NCBI GenBank assembly: GCA_023212725.1
Contig: JALBYF010000039.1
Span: forward strand, 1-64,000
Reading direction: 5' to 3'
Source of the DNA: Tranzscheliella williamsii
Taxonomy: Eukaryota > Basidiomycota > Ustilaginomycetes > Ustilaginales > Ustilaginaceae
DNA: 64,000 bases
The notes under the pieces were generated by a model. It saw nothing but the letters and a program-made list of their open reading frames with translations, did no database searches and had not been told where the DNA came from. This document shows, one piece after another, positions 49,730 to 58,535 of the stretch; position 1 is the stretch's first letter; each line of letters starts with the position of its first letter. The translations under genes and the position numbers were made by a program.

Positions 49730-51334
49730 ACAAGAGATCTGCTGACTGCGATTGCTGAGAAGGAGAGGCGGTGTTTTGAACTTCGCGAAGAGTTGCAGGC
49801 CGAAGAGAGCGGGTTGAAGCGGCTTCGGCAGGCCTGGCAACGCATGGCTACGCAGGAGCTGGCTTACACCTCGCCGACGGCACATCGGCACCGCCCGGGC
49901 GCGGCTGGATCGGATGCCATTGGCGTGTCCCGGCCGCAGTTGGGGCGTGCTGACTCCTCCGACAGCGTCAATGGCGGCCCTCGAACTCAAGCTTTGCCTG
50001 CTGGCGTACCGCAAGCCGCCGCCGAAGCATGGAATTCGCTCTCGGTGAAACTGCCCGGCAACCTCAAATCACAAATCTCCAACCTGTTCGACAGTCTTGC
50101 TAATGTCGATCAGCCTCCCGAGCCGCCCGACAAGCAGAGCCCCTTGCTGGCCAAATCCACCCTGGCGCCTTTGCCACCAGGGATTGACGCAAGGCCCGGG
50201 GAGATGCCTCGGCCTGCGCACCTCTCTGTGGGTACCAGCCTCAGTGTGCTCGAGGAGGAGGGCTCGGATGCTGGCAGCGCTGCCCTGTCGCCTCGCTCGC
50301 CGCGCTCGCCGGCCGTCCATAACATGGACGTTTCCCAGGGGCAGAACCGCACCGCCCCTGTGCAGGCACACCCGAAGCTGGTCGACTTGTCTAAGGACGA
50401 GGACCCGCAAGCTTTCTCGCATCTGCTCGGCTTCACGGTCAACGTGCACGGGCTGGCTACACCCGTGCTGGATGCGACGACCGAGCGCAACGAGCAAGGT
50501 CCGCCCACGCCGCCCAAGACGGAAAGGATCCGGACGCCCGGGTCTGCCACTCGCTCGGGCCTGTGGCAGTCGAGGAGGTCGTCTGTTCTCGGATCGCTGA
50601 CTAATCTGCAGAAGCAGATGGAGCAGAAGCTGCAGCAGGCTACGAATCCGTCCACCCCCACGGCGAACGTCGGGAACGCGCGGCCAAGTCTGGAGCGGGA
50701 AGGCACGAAGGGCGAGGGAATGGAACAAGGGTCGGGCTTTGCATCGATGTTTGCCAAGCGCTTCAAGGAGGCGAGGGAAAACGCGTCGGATCTTTTGCGC
50801 GAGGCGGAGAGGAAGCTGGGGACGGCCATGACGATGGATGAACTGCTTACAGTCCGGCCTGGCGAGCAGCAGCTGGGCCCGAGTGACCGCACTCGGTCGC
50901 CGCGAATCCAGCTCGAGGGCGCCGAGGCGCGGCTGGAAGCCGAGAGTTCGCCGTGGTTCGCGGCGGCGGGCGGGCGCGTGTCTGCGGAGGGCACGGTGCG
51001 GCGCTCGCCGTCGCCGTTGTCAGCCGAGTCATCGCCGCCGCTCGGTGCCGCCGTCGGCAGCGGCGTCTACGGCCTGCTGATGCACACGCTTGGCCCGAGC
51101 AGCGCGCAAGCTGGCGACGACTCGCCGCAAGTCCGCAGCCATCGGACCAGCACAGTGTCGTCCCACTCGGGCACCGACGACGCCGGCAGCTGGAACTGGG
51201 GCACCAAGGACTGGGACTGGGCACACGACAGGCCCGACCGCTCCTCGCTCATCTCGGTCGGGCTCTCGGACCACCCCTCCACCCCGCGCCTGGACAAGGA
51301 TTCTCACGAGGTAGAGCGTGATGGCCAGCGCTAA
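49730..51334 (+). CDS. DUF4048-like protein, main exon (N-terminus from the shared first exon?)
   Basis: The open frame continues from 49499 to 51334, but protein character begins only after a GGGCAG at 49729 with TRDLLTAIAEKERRCFELRE and ELQAEESGLKRLRQAWQRMA, a coiled coil typical of fungal DUF4048 proteins. Further on are SLSVKLPGNLKSQISNLFDS, SSVLGSLTNLQKQMEQKLQQ and FAKRFKEARENASDLLREAE, amphipathic helices separated by disordered serine/proline stretches, and an acidic DSHEVERDGQ end. Joining 48825 directly to 49730 is in phase (0/0) and would give 726 residues whose N-terminus carries the KRMSLSYIASP motif expected for this family. A start at ATG 49499 would instead add 77 unconvincing residues. 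Function unknown; presumably cytosolic. Confidence 0.65.
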   Translation, partial: TRDLLTAIAEKERRCFELREELQAEESGLKRLRQAWQRMATQELAYTSPTAHRHRPGAAGSDAIGVSRPQLGRADSSDSVNGGPRTQALPAGVPQAAAEAWNSLSVKLPGNLKSQISNLFDSLANVDQPPEPPDKQSPLLAKSTLAPLPPGIDARPGEMPRPAHLSVGTSLSVLEEEGSDAGSAALSPRSPRSPAVHNMDVSQGQNRTAPVQAHPKLVDLSKDEDPQAFSHLLGFTVNVHGLATPVLDATTERNEQGPPTPPKTERIRTPGSATRSGLWQSRRSSVLGSLTNLQKQMEQKLQQATNPSTPTANVGNARPSLEREGTKGEGMEQGSGFASMFAKRFKEARENASDLLREAERKLGTAMTMDELLTVRPGEQQLGPSDRTRSPRIQLEGAEARLEAESSPWFAAAGGRVSAEGTVRRSPSPLSAESSPPLGAAVGSGVYGLLMHTLGPSSAQAGDDSPQVRSHRTSTVSSHSGTDDAGSWNWGTKDWDWAHDRPDRSSLISVGLSDHPSTPRLDKDSHEVERDGQR

Positions 51335-51452
51335 GCGGCTGCGGACGGACGGTATCAATGTAGCATAGATTCGGGCGGGCATCTGTAAGAATAGGCGGTT
51401 GAGCGCTGAGGGTATGCGTGCAGAGTGGCGCGGTGGGAGAGAGGGGCACGCC

Positions 51453-52126
51453 CTAGTCGGGGAGGATCATGGGAGCTGCGATCTCGTCTCTCTTTTCCTT
51501 GCCGACGAGCCTCTCGACGAGGGTCAGGGCGAACTCGAACGCGGTGCCGGGCCCGCGGCTGGTGATGAGATTGTCGGCGACGACGACGCGCTGCTCCTGG
51601 TAGCGGTAGTCTGGGCAGAAGGAAGGGAAAGGGGGTGTGGCGGGGTAAGTACGAGGGTAGGGTGGCGGGGGAGAGGGGGGAGGGACGTACCTTTGGAGAG
51701 CTGGTCCTTGACGCTGGGGTGGGAGGTGATGGCGTTGTCGGTGCCGATGCGGGCGGTCTTGGCGGCGAGGGAGCCGGCGCAGATGCAGGCGACGAGTTTG
51801 GCGTTGGCGTACATGGCCGAGATGAGTTTCTGGACGTCCGTGTTGCGGGAGATGGTCTCGGCGCCTGCTGCGCCGCCGGGCACGATGATGGCGTCGTACT
51901 CGAGCGCCTTGCCGCCGGCCAGCTCGGGGAGGCGCACATCCGGCACAATCTTGACACCGCGACTGCACTCGACATACTTGGCACCGTGCGGGTCGTCCGG
52001 ATCCTGCGACGACGACCCCACCAACACCGACCGCACCGTCACACCCCCCCGCACCAGCACATCGTACGTAATCACGAACTCCGCCTCCTCGGTACCCTGC
52101 GCCACCAGAATCAGCGCCGAAACCAT
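51453..52126 (-). CDS. DJ-1/PfpI family protein
   Basis: Exons 52126-51691 and 51610-51453 (GTACGT...GCCCAG) give 197 residues. The sequence starts [20 protein letters not shown], containing the conserved glutamate of DJ-1 (GTEE-E), continues with [17 protein letters not shown] and the nucleophile elbow [13 protein letters not shown] (cysteine after CI, in CAGS), then [20 protein letters not shown] and the last helix. This is the complete single-domain fold of DJ-1, usual length about 190. Members are redox-sensitive and some act as glyoxalase III/deglycase; which activity applies here cannot be told. The pattern GTEEAEFVI and [11 protein letters not shown] is closer to animal DJ-1 than to the Hsp31 group. 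An insertion, [20 protein letters not shown], lengthens one loop. Confidence 0.93.
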
Positions 52127-53222
52127 CTTGTCTCTCCGTCCCCTGCCGCTCTTCTCAACTGCAATGCCGACCGCTCTGTGCAAAGCAACGCCAGCGTGGT
52201 AGCTACGGTGGATGTGTAGCCGGTGGTTTTGCGCTCGTCGTGGATGTGTGTCGACGTGGTGTTACAGAAGTAAGCCAGCGCAGGCGCAGTGCGGCGCACG
52301 ACGTCAGAGATAAGCTGTTCGCTGCGCTCCTCCGCATCAAAATCGGGCACCTACACCGGCCACAGGCACAATTTCCAGTCCGTGCAAGTCCTTGCATCCG
52401 TAGCCGAGTCGTAGGTCCTCGCCATTCACGCCATCCCTCGCCGGTTACGCATCCATGCGGTCGACGTAACTATCCGCATACCGCTTATCACGATATTCTT
52501 CCGCGACGCCCGTAACATCAGTGACACCTCACACCTACACTCACACTCTGACTCACAACTCACGACTCTGAGTCACAACTCACAACTCACAACTCTGACT
52601 CACAACTAGTCGAAGATAAGCTATCACAATGCTCATGAGCTGTGGGAACACACTTGTGACTTTTGGTGCAGCGGTCATAACTGTTTTCTTTAGCTCAACT
52701 CAACGTTCTCATGACTTTTGTGGGAGCATGTGGAGGTGGCTGATGCGGGTACGGTCGACTCGGCCGAGTGAAAGGGGAGTACTGGGACTCGCCCGGGTAA
52801 ATTTGAATGAGTAGTTGGCAAGCGGCTGAGTCGCACAATATTCACCAGTCATCTGGTTATCTAGCCTAGGCAGGCGTGGCGGCACATCGAGCCAGTGGCA
52901 CACCATCATCTCGGCCGTCGCAGATAGCATTACCGCCGCGACACTTCTCCTGTCGTCGCTGTTGCTGCTTCCCGGCCACCATTCGGTCGCCAGCTGCTGG
53001 TCACTGGTCGCCCGTGCCGTTTTCCTGCCCCTAGTGTCGCCATTGGTTGATTGAGCGAGAGCGTAATCTGCAAGCGACCAGCACCTCCCTAGCTTCTCGA
53101 ACAACCAGGTCAACACTCGGCCTTGATCTGGGTAACGTTTCGACAGGCGCCGTTCTTCGTCACACCCGGACGCAGGCTAGGCAGAGTCAGGCGACGAGCG
53201 CATAGACGAGACTGGTTGCAGA
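52127..53222. other. Divergent region with ACTCACAACT repeat tract
   Basis: 1.1 kb between DJ-1 (minus) and the TFIIA subunit (plus). Its only clear structure is the repeat at 52538-52614. No convincing frame on either strand. Confidence 0.45.
52538..52614. repeat. Degenerate ACTCACAACT tandem ending CTAGTCGAA
   Basis: Units of 8-10 bases (actcacact, ctgactcacaact, cacgactctgagt, cacaact repeated) run up to CTAGTCGAA at 52606-52614. TGACTCA or TGAGTCA (AP-1/Gcn4-type core) occurs three times. The unit type and the terminal CTAGTCGAA are shared with the reverse strand of 36241-36327. Confidence 0.75.
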
Positions 53223-53758
53223 GATGGCAACTCCGAACAAGCAGCTCTACTATGAGCTGTATCGGCGATCTTCGTGAGTCTCCTTGCACCTCCTTGGTGA
53301 TCCGTGTAAGAACAGAATATTGTTCCTGACCACCATCTGCGGCGATGGCATGGGCCGTGATACAGTATCGGAATGCAGCTCACCGACGCGTTGGACGAAC
53401 TGATCCAGTCGGGACACATCAACCCCGTGCTTGCGATGCGCGTTCTGAACGAGTTTGATAAGGCCATCGCAACCAACCTGAACAAGAACGTCAAGGCCAA
53501 GAGCCAGCTCAAGGTAAGCTTCCTTTCTTCTCCCCTTGGCCCCCGTCATACCTTCCGCCTTTCAACTGACAATCCACTGTCCATGCCCGCGTCTCGTCTC
53601 TACGCCTCCAGGGCCACTTGAAAGACTATAGGTTATGTGAAGAGGTGTGGACCTTCCGAGTGCGCAACGCCACGCTCAAGCTCGACAACTCGGAGATTTT
53701 GGACGTGGACAAGGTCAAGATCGTGGCCTGCAAGATGGCGGAAGGCGCGACAAAATGA
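53223..53758 (+). CDS. TOA2: TFIIA small (gamma) subunit
   Basis: Exons 53223-53272, 53366-53513 and 53612-53758 (GTGAGT...TACAG, GTAAGC...TCCAG) give 114 residues, the normal family size. The N-terminal helical bundle reads MATPNKQLYYELYRRSSIGM, then LTDALDELIQSGHINPVLAM and RVLNEFDKAIATNLNKNV; the beta-barrel half is GHLKDYRLCEEVWTFRVRNA, then TLKLDNSEILDVDKVKIVAC. TFIIA stabilises TBP on the TATA box for RNA polymerase II. All three junctions are phase-exact, and the first one restores the conserved SS-IG step. It stands alone between two long non-coding regions. Confidence 0.97.
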
Positions 53759-56029
53759 TGCGTCCGGCCCAGATAGGAGCCTCTCGCGACCTGCTCCGAG
53801 CGGCTGTCTGTCGGTGGCTTGCCCTCCTGACTGTTCAGAGGCGCTAGCCATCGCTTTCTAGCGTTACCGTCTCCATTGAGCGACGCTGCTTTGTACCATA
53901 GGCAAATCGTACTGAACCCGCAGGGGCCAACATGGTAGACGACCGGCCCTTCTATCCTCAGGCATGAAGAACCTGTGTTGCCCTGACTGTCTCTGATGAA
54001 TCTAGCGACACCGCCCGCAGCCCGGTGGAGACGGATGTAGGAACACCGGGAATCGGCAGCAAAAACGGCGAGGAGGCCCAACACAACAAGAACAAGTCCG
54101 TCCTTTGACTTTGTTAGATCTTACATCATCGGGTTTTTCCTCCCACGCTCAATTGGTGTTGGCTTGAGAAGGGGTCATTCACATGGCTGGATAGCTTCCA
54201 CCACTTAAGCCCTGCTCGATAGCTTTGTCAGCGTATTCATGTTGACTATATCTATGGGCTTAGGTAAGTAGGACATGGCGGTGGAGCTGGCGGTTTGGCT
54301 TAGGGATAGCTGGTTGCCTTTTGAAACAGAGGGCGGAATGTAGCTGGCATGTACTGCCAAGGCGGGGAGCCAGGAAGTGCGCGCTTGTCCGGCGCAATGC
54401 TGACGGGGGGCAGGCAAGGGCACCTGCGTCATTGCTTGCCATCGTCCGGGTATTCGCCGGCGAACGGTAAGGCGCGGTAACAGTCCCGAGGCGGCTCGAC
54501 GAGCTGTGCGTGCCAGATGCATGCCTCTCGAACGGGGTCGCAGTGCTGCGCATTTGGTAGTCCTGTGTAGCCGTCTGTTGAATTTTCGAATTTCGGGTCG
54601 AGAATGTCGACCGCATACGCCTGAATTAGAATTCAAATCCGCTGCGCAGCACAGCTGTCCAACTTGGCCCGCTCCCGCTCAGCAGCCTTTCTTTTCCTTG
54701 CCATATCCGCGCTACCCATCTGCTGCCTGTAGGCGCGCTTGTCTCTCTTCAATTCTCACTACGTTTTGCTTCAAGCTATGTAGATTGGCCCCGGCCTTTC
54801 AGCTTACTAGCATGGGTACCGCTGGTACGGGTCTTGAGATCCCGTAGGCGAGGAAGAACGGACGCTACAAGACAACACCGAAGCATTCGAGCAGTCATGT
54901 ACATGCTCGCGCAAGTGAGCCACTTAGTTTCCATTCCGCCCCTCGCTTGCAAACGTCCAGTAGGTCTAAGAGGCCCACGCCCTGTCGCACCCTGCAGCCG
55001 CCTCCTCCAGGCTTCTGTCTCTGGTGGCTGCCCAGCACCTTCCGGGAATGACCTCTGGGCATCTCATACCTGCGCCGATCCTTGCGACGTCCTGTAGAGA
55101 AGAGCCAGTTTCGATTGCCATTCCCATGTTTGTCATCGACCTGAGTGGCTCTGCAGCCAGAATTCAAAGGCCGCCTCTTCTCTCTACCGGAGGGAAGTGG
55201 ACGCGGCGAGAGGCAGGCATCGTGCCGTTGCGCGCCGTTGCGCTGCTTCGTTGACAGCCGTTCCGCTTGTCTCTCGATAGCCCCTCCTATGCAGGCTTGT
55301 GCAGCACTGCCAAGGGCGCTGTGCTTCTGTGCACAGTAAGCCTCGCTGAGACACGTGCATGTGGTATGTTGCAGTACCGTGACGCTATGTCCAGGCCTCT
55401 TCCTTCTGTTTACTTTTGCTCTCGTCGTGCCGGGCTCCGCTCGCAGAATCGCGATCTGGCTCCCGGCGCCAGGCGAAAAACATGCACAATCAAGGCTTGT
55501 CCAACACCTTTCATTTCCTGGATCGCCAGGGCGAGATCGACAGCTGTGGCAGCATTCTGTGCGTGTCACTGCCAGGCAAAGGGAGACGCGCGACCCGCGC
55601 CAAGTAACACAGTGTTGCATCTGGTTTGGGCTCTTTCCTGCTTCGATCAACACTCGCAAGGAAAGGGCACCGTTCCCTGCCTGCGGAGCCTACAGCAACC
55701 ATTCTTGCACAGCTAGCCAAACCCCTTCCGCTACTCGATCAAGATCTTGCTGCTGCATCTACCTTGTTACCTTCTCTCCATCAACTCGCTTCCTCATCCT
55801 CTCCCCGTCCATCCTTCCACCATCTCTGCCTCGTACTCACACAGCTCCGAAGTCTTGTTATCGATACTACTGCGTAACGCACTACGGCTTTGCTACCGAG
55901 GTCCATTACGAGCGCACTTTTGATCATCGAGTCGAGGACAACATCAGTGCCTGTTGCTTTCGCCTAACATATTTTGCACTACAGCAGAAGCGGCGTCTGG
56001 CAGTCTGGCAGCTGCTTCATTGGCTCACC
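53759..56029. other. 2.3 kb without a recognisable gene
   Basis: Between the TFIIA subunit and the YDR124W-type gene, both plus strand. Its right end (from about 55300) is CT-rich and probably leader; the frame of the downstream gene is open back to 55355, but without protein character. A 118-codon ATG frame on the minus strand at 54616-54260 looks random. No repeat or RNA gene was found. Confidence 0.4.
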
Positions 56030-58204
56030 ATGCCACGTATTCCGGTTCGAGTAGAGCCATACAGCTCGCCATCTCGTCAACATCGCCATTACAAAAACAA
56101 GCGTGACCAGGTCTTGCGCGCGCTAGGCAAGGCAGCGTACATCAATGGATCGCACTTTGCCATCATGTGGGTCTCGGCACGCGGCGACGTGGAGACGTAT
56201 GCGTCAGAAGCGTTGCAAAGCCGGCTGGACGACTGGTTCGTCAAGGGCGGCATCTCGGAAGAGGCCAAGGAGCTCGTCAAGGGCTCGTCCGGGTCGCAGC
56301 AGGCACCACCCGCAACTCTCTTCGAAGAATCCGACGATGACGAGGACAACGACAACTCGGGCGAGCTCAGTCTGGACTCCGATCCGTTCCTCGACCTCCC
56401 TCCGTCGTCGGCCTCGTCACAGCACTCCGCTACCGGGAGTCTCGGACATGGCCTGTCCAGAAAGTCGAATCGGCCGCTAGCCCCACTGAACACGGCTATG
56501 GCCAACCAGCATTTTTTACGCAGAAGAACATCCTTGCTGGACGCCTCGGACGACCTCGCCGTTCCCAAGTCGGCCCCGCTTTTCCCTACTCACTCTCGCT
56601 TCGGCGAGGATCTGCCGCGAGCTTCGACACCTAACATGACATCATCGTCTCGACTGGCCGCACGCAATTCTGTCTCTGGAGCGGCAGGTTTGTCGTTGAA
56701 TACCGGCGGGGTTCCCACCGTAGACATCACGCTCTCCGACGAGGCGGCGCGGACAGCCTTCCTGGAACTTCGCTTTGGGCAGCTCCAGCAAGGTGTTTGC
56801 AAAACCGTCGCCAAGGCGTGGATCAAGATCATCGAGCCAAAGAAGCAGACGCGTTGCCCGTACAACAAGGGCGAGGAAGGCAAGCCCGAGTGGTGGCCTG
56901 CCGGAGTGCGCCACAAGGAGCCTGACCACCTGATGAAGCCCGAACGGCATGCGCTTCTGCTGACCATCCTGCGAAGCCCCAAGATCCAGGTAGCGCGGTT
57001 GCAGCTGGCGACGGCCGAGGTGGTGGCGCTCATCAAGGCGGACAAGGTCAGCCTGCTGATGGATGTCTACCGAATCGCGCGAGAGGAGGAAAAGATCCGC
57101 GAGACCGGCCTTCCGGGCGACACGCCGCTGACGGTGGCGGTGAGCACCTTGGATGGCTGGTGCAGTTCGGACAATGCGCCTACCTCACAGGGGCTACACA
57201 TTGCACGCTCCGTCTCGCCCGAGCCGACCGAGAAGCGGAAGCGCTCTGCGCCCATGTCCAAGGCGAGCTCGACGAGCAGCCTGGTGGCGCCACCGAGCAA
57301 GAGGAGGAGCCTCGGCGCGGCGGGCGCGGGCGAGGCGGGCAAGCAGCGCAGGGTGATTGGCGATCTTGCGGCGGGCATGTCGTCACACGACGCGCATAGC
57401 TTAGTCGGGCTGGGGCTGATGCCGGGCGGCTCGCGTGCGCACTCCTTCTCCGCCGCCACGGGCAGCAGCATGCAGCCGGCATCGGCGGCCATGTCGGCGC
57501 GGACGCAAAGCCTGTCAGCGCGCGGCGCGGGCTCCAACTGCCCTTCCAACGACGGGTCCCCATGGCAGGCGGCGTACCCCACCTTCGCCGAGGTCAACGG
57601 GCTGATCACGCCGATCACCGGCTCCGGCTCGATCGACCCGGCGTTCAACAGCATGTCCGACAGCGACCTGCGCCACGCGCACCAGCCCCAGCAGCATGGC
57701 TCTGCGCACCAGCCGCACGAGATGCTCCACGCCGCGCCATTCTACTACCCCGCACAGCAAGGGTTCTACGAGAACACCCACCCGCAGCAGCAGCAGCAGC
57801 AGCAGCAGCATACGCAGCAGCAGCAGCATACGCAGCATCAACAGCAGATGCAGGCGCCTCCGCCCATGCAGCCGCCCGCGCCGCACGCGCTTGCCAACGT
57901 CCACTCTTCGTCCTTTGGCGAGCAGGGCAACGCGCTCGGCCTGAGCCTTGCCAACGCCGACGCGTGGAACTTTGGCCTGGACATGTCCTCCGTGCCCGAC
58001 CTCTCGCATGGCTCGTGGCAGGCCAACGACTCGTTCTCCTTCGACGCACTCTCCAGCGCCCCGCGCACGCCGCCGGCCGACCTCCGCCTCCACCTTCCCC
58101 CGCACGCCGCACACCAGCCGCCCAAGCACACCGCCCCCCGCATCCCCACCGAAATGTGGCTCGCCAACGACCAAGCCCCGCACCAGCACGCCGATAACAG
58201 CTGA
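56030..58204 (+). CDS. YDR124W/DUF2841-type protein with polyglutamine tract
   Basis: The product is 724 residues from ATG 56030. It has two ordered parts. The first, near residue 20-75, is KNKRDQVLRALGKAAYINGS followed by HFAIMWVSARGDVETYASEA. The second, near 235-350, is AFLELRFGQLQQGVCKTVAK, AWIKIIEPKKQTRCPYNKGE, EWWPAGVRHKEPDHLMKPER and HALLLTILRSPK, the helical-bundle domain of yeast YDR124W and the Aspergillus hrmA-cluster protein (DUF2841). The tail contains KRRSLGAAGAGEAGKQRRV, likely a nuclear signal, and a (Q)n-H tract at residues about 585-608. Function is uncharacterised; in Aspergillus the related cluster affects colony form, and YDR124W responds to pheromone. Nuclear regulatory role is inference. 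Confidence 0.8.
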   Translation: MPRIPVRVEPYSSPSRQHRHYKNKRDQVLRALGKAAYINGSHFAIMWVSARGDVETYASEALQSRLDDWFVKGGISEEAKELVKGSSGSQQAPPATLFEESDDDEDNDNSGELSLDSDPFLDLPPSSASSQHSATGSLGHGLSRKSNRPLAPLNTAMANQHFLRRRTSLLDASDDLAVPKSAPLFPTHSRFGEDLPRASTPNMTSSSRLAARNSVSGAAGLSLNTGGVPTVDITLSDEAARTAFLELRFGQLQQGVCKTVAKAWIKIIEPKKQTRCPYNKGEEGKPEWWPAGVRHKEPDHLMKPERHALLLTILRSPKIQVARLQLATAEVVALIKADKVSLLMDVYRIAREEEKIRETGLPGDTPLTVAVSTLDGWCSSDNAPTSQGLHIARSVSPEPTEKRKRSAPMSKASSTSSLVAPPSKRRSLGAAGAGEAGKQRRVIGDLAAGMSSHDAHSLVGLGLMPGGSRAHSFSAATGSSMQPASAAMSARTQSLSARGAGSNCPSNDGSPWQAAYPTFAEVNGLITPITGSGSIDPAFNSMSDSDLRHAHQPQQHGSAHQPHEMLHAAPFYYPAQQGFYENTHPQQQQQQQQHTQQQQHTQHQQQMQAPPPMQPPAPHALANVHSSSFGEQGNALGLSLANADAWNFGLDMSSVPDLSHGSWQANDSFSFDALSSAPRTPPADLRLHLPPHAAHQPPKHTAPRIPTEMWLANDQAPHQHADNS
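57783..57850 (+). repeat. CAG trinucleotide tract (polyglutamine)
   Basis: An uninterrupted run of eight CAG codons, then ACGCAG/CAT interruptions, encodes Q8-HT-Q4-HTQH-Q3. It lies in frame in the C-terminal half of the DUF2841-type protein. Confidence 0.9.
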
Positions 58205-58535
58205 CCACCTCCAGCTCCCTGCACAGATACCCCCGCTCAGCGGCCCACATTGCATCCGTCCGCCCCGCTTTCCCCTTCTGTTTGTCGCCTTACCCTTCCG
58301 TTCACGTCCGCACCATCGCCCGTCGCCCCGTTCACTGTATTCTGTTCGCCCACTGTCTTTATGCTGGCATTTCACCGATATCCCCTTTCAATATGACGGT
58401 CCCGGTAGATCCGCGCTTTTACAAATCACTACCAGAGTATCCACATGCCGCTACGGTGTGGTGATGATAATGCATGATGACTGGGTGCTGGAAGCAGCGC
58501 CTTGTCGCGGTAGTAGGGGGGAGCATGTGGTTTGG
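58205..58535. other. Convergent intergenic region
   Basis: 331 bases between the stops of the DUF2841-type gene and the Sec14-Pex22 frame. No feature beyond the two 3' ends. Confidence 0.4.

Noticed and set aside
54260..54616. 118-codon ATG frame on the minus strand
   Set aside because: No domain, low-information composition, no splice or promoter support; long random frames are expected at this GC.
56090..56220. N-terminal part of the DUF2841-type protein resembling a MADS box (KRDQVLRALGKAAYIN ... VETYAS)
   Set aside because: Only spacing of a few residues matches; the basic DNA-binding start of MADS boxes is missing, and the segment is better explained as part of the YDR124W-type protein.
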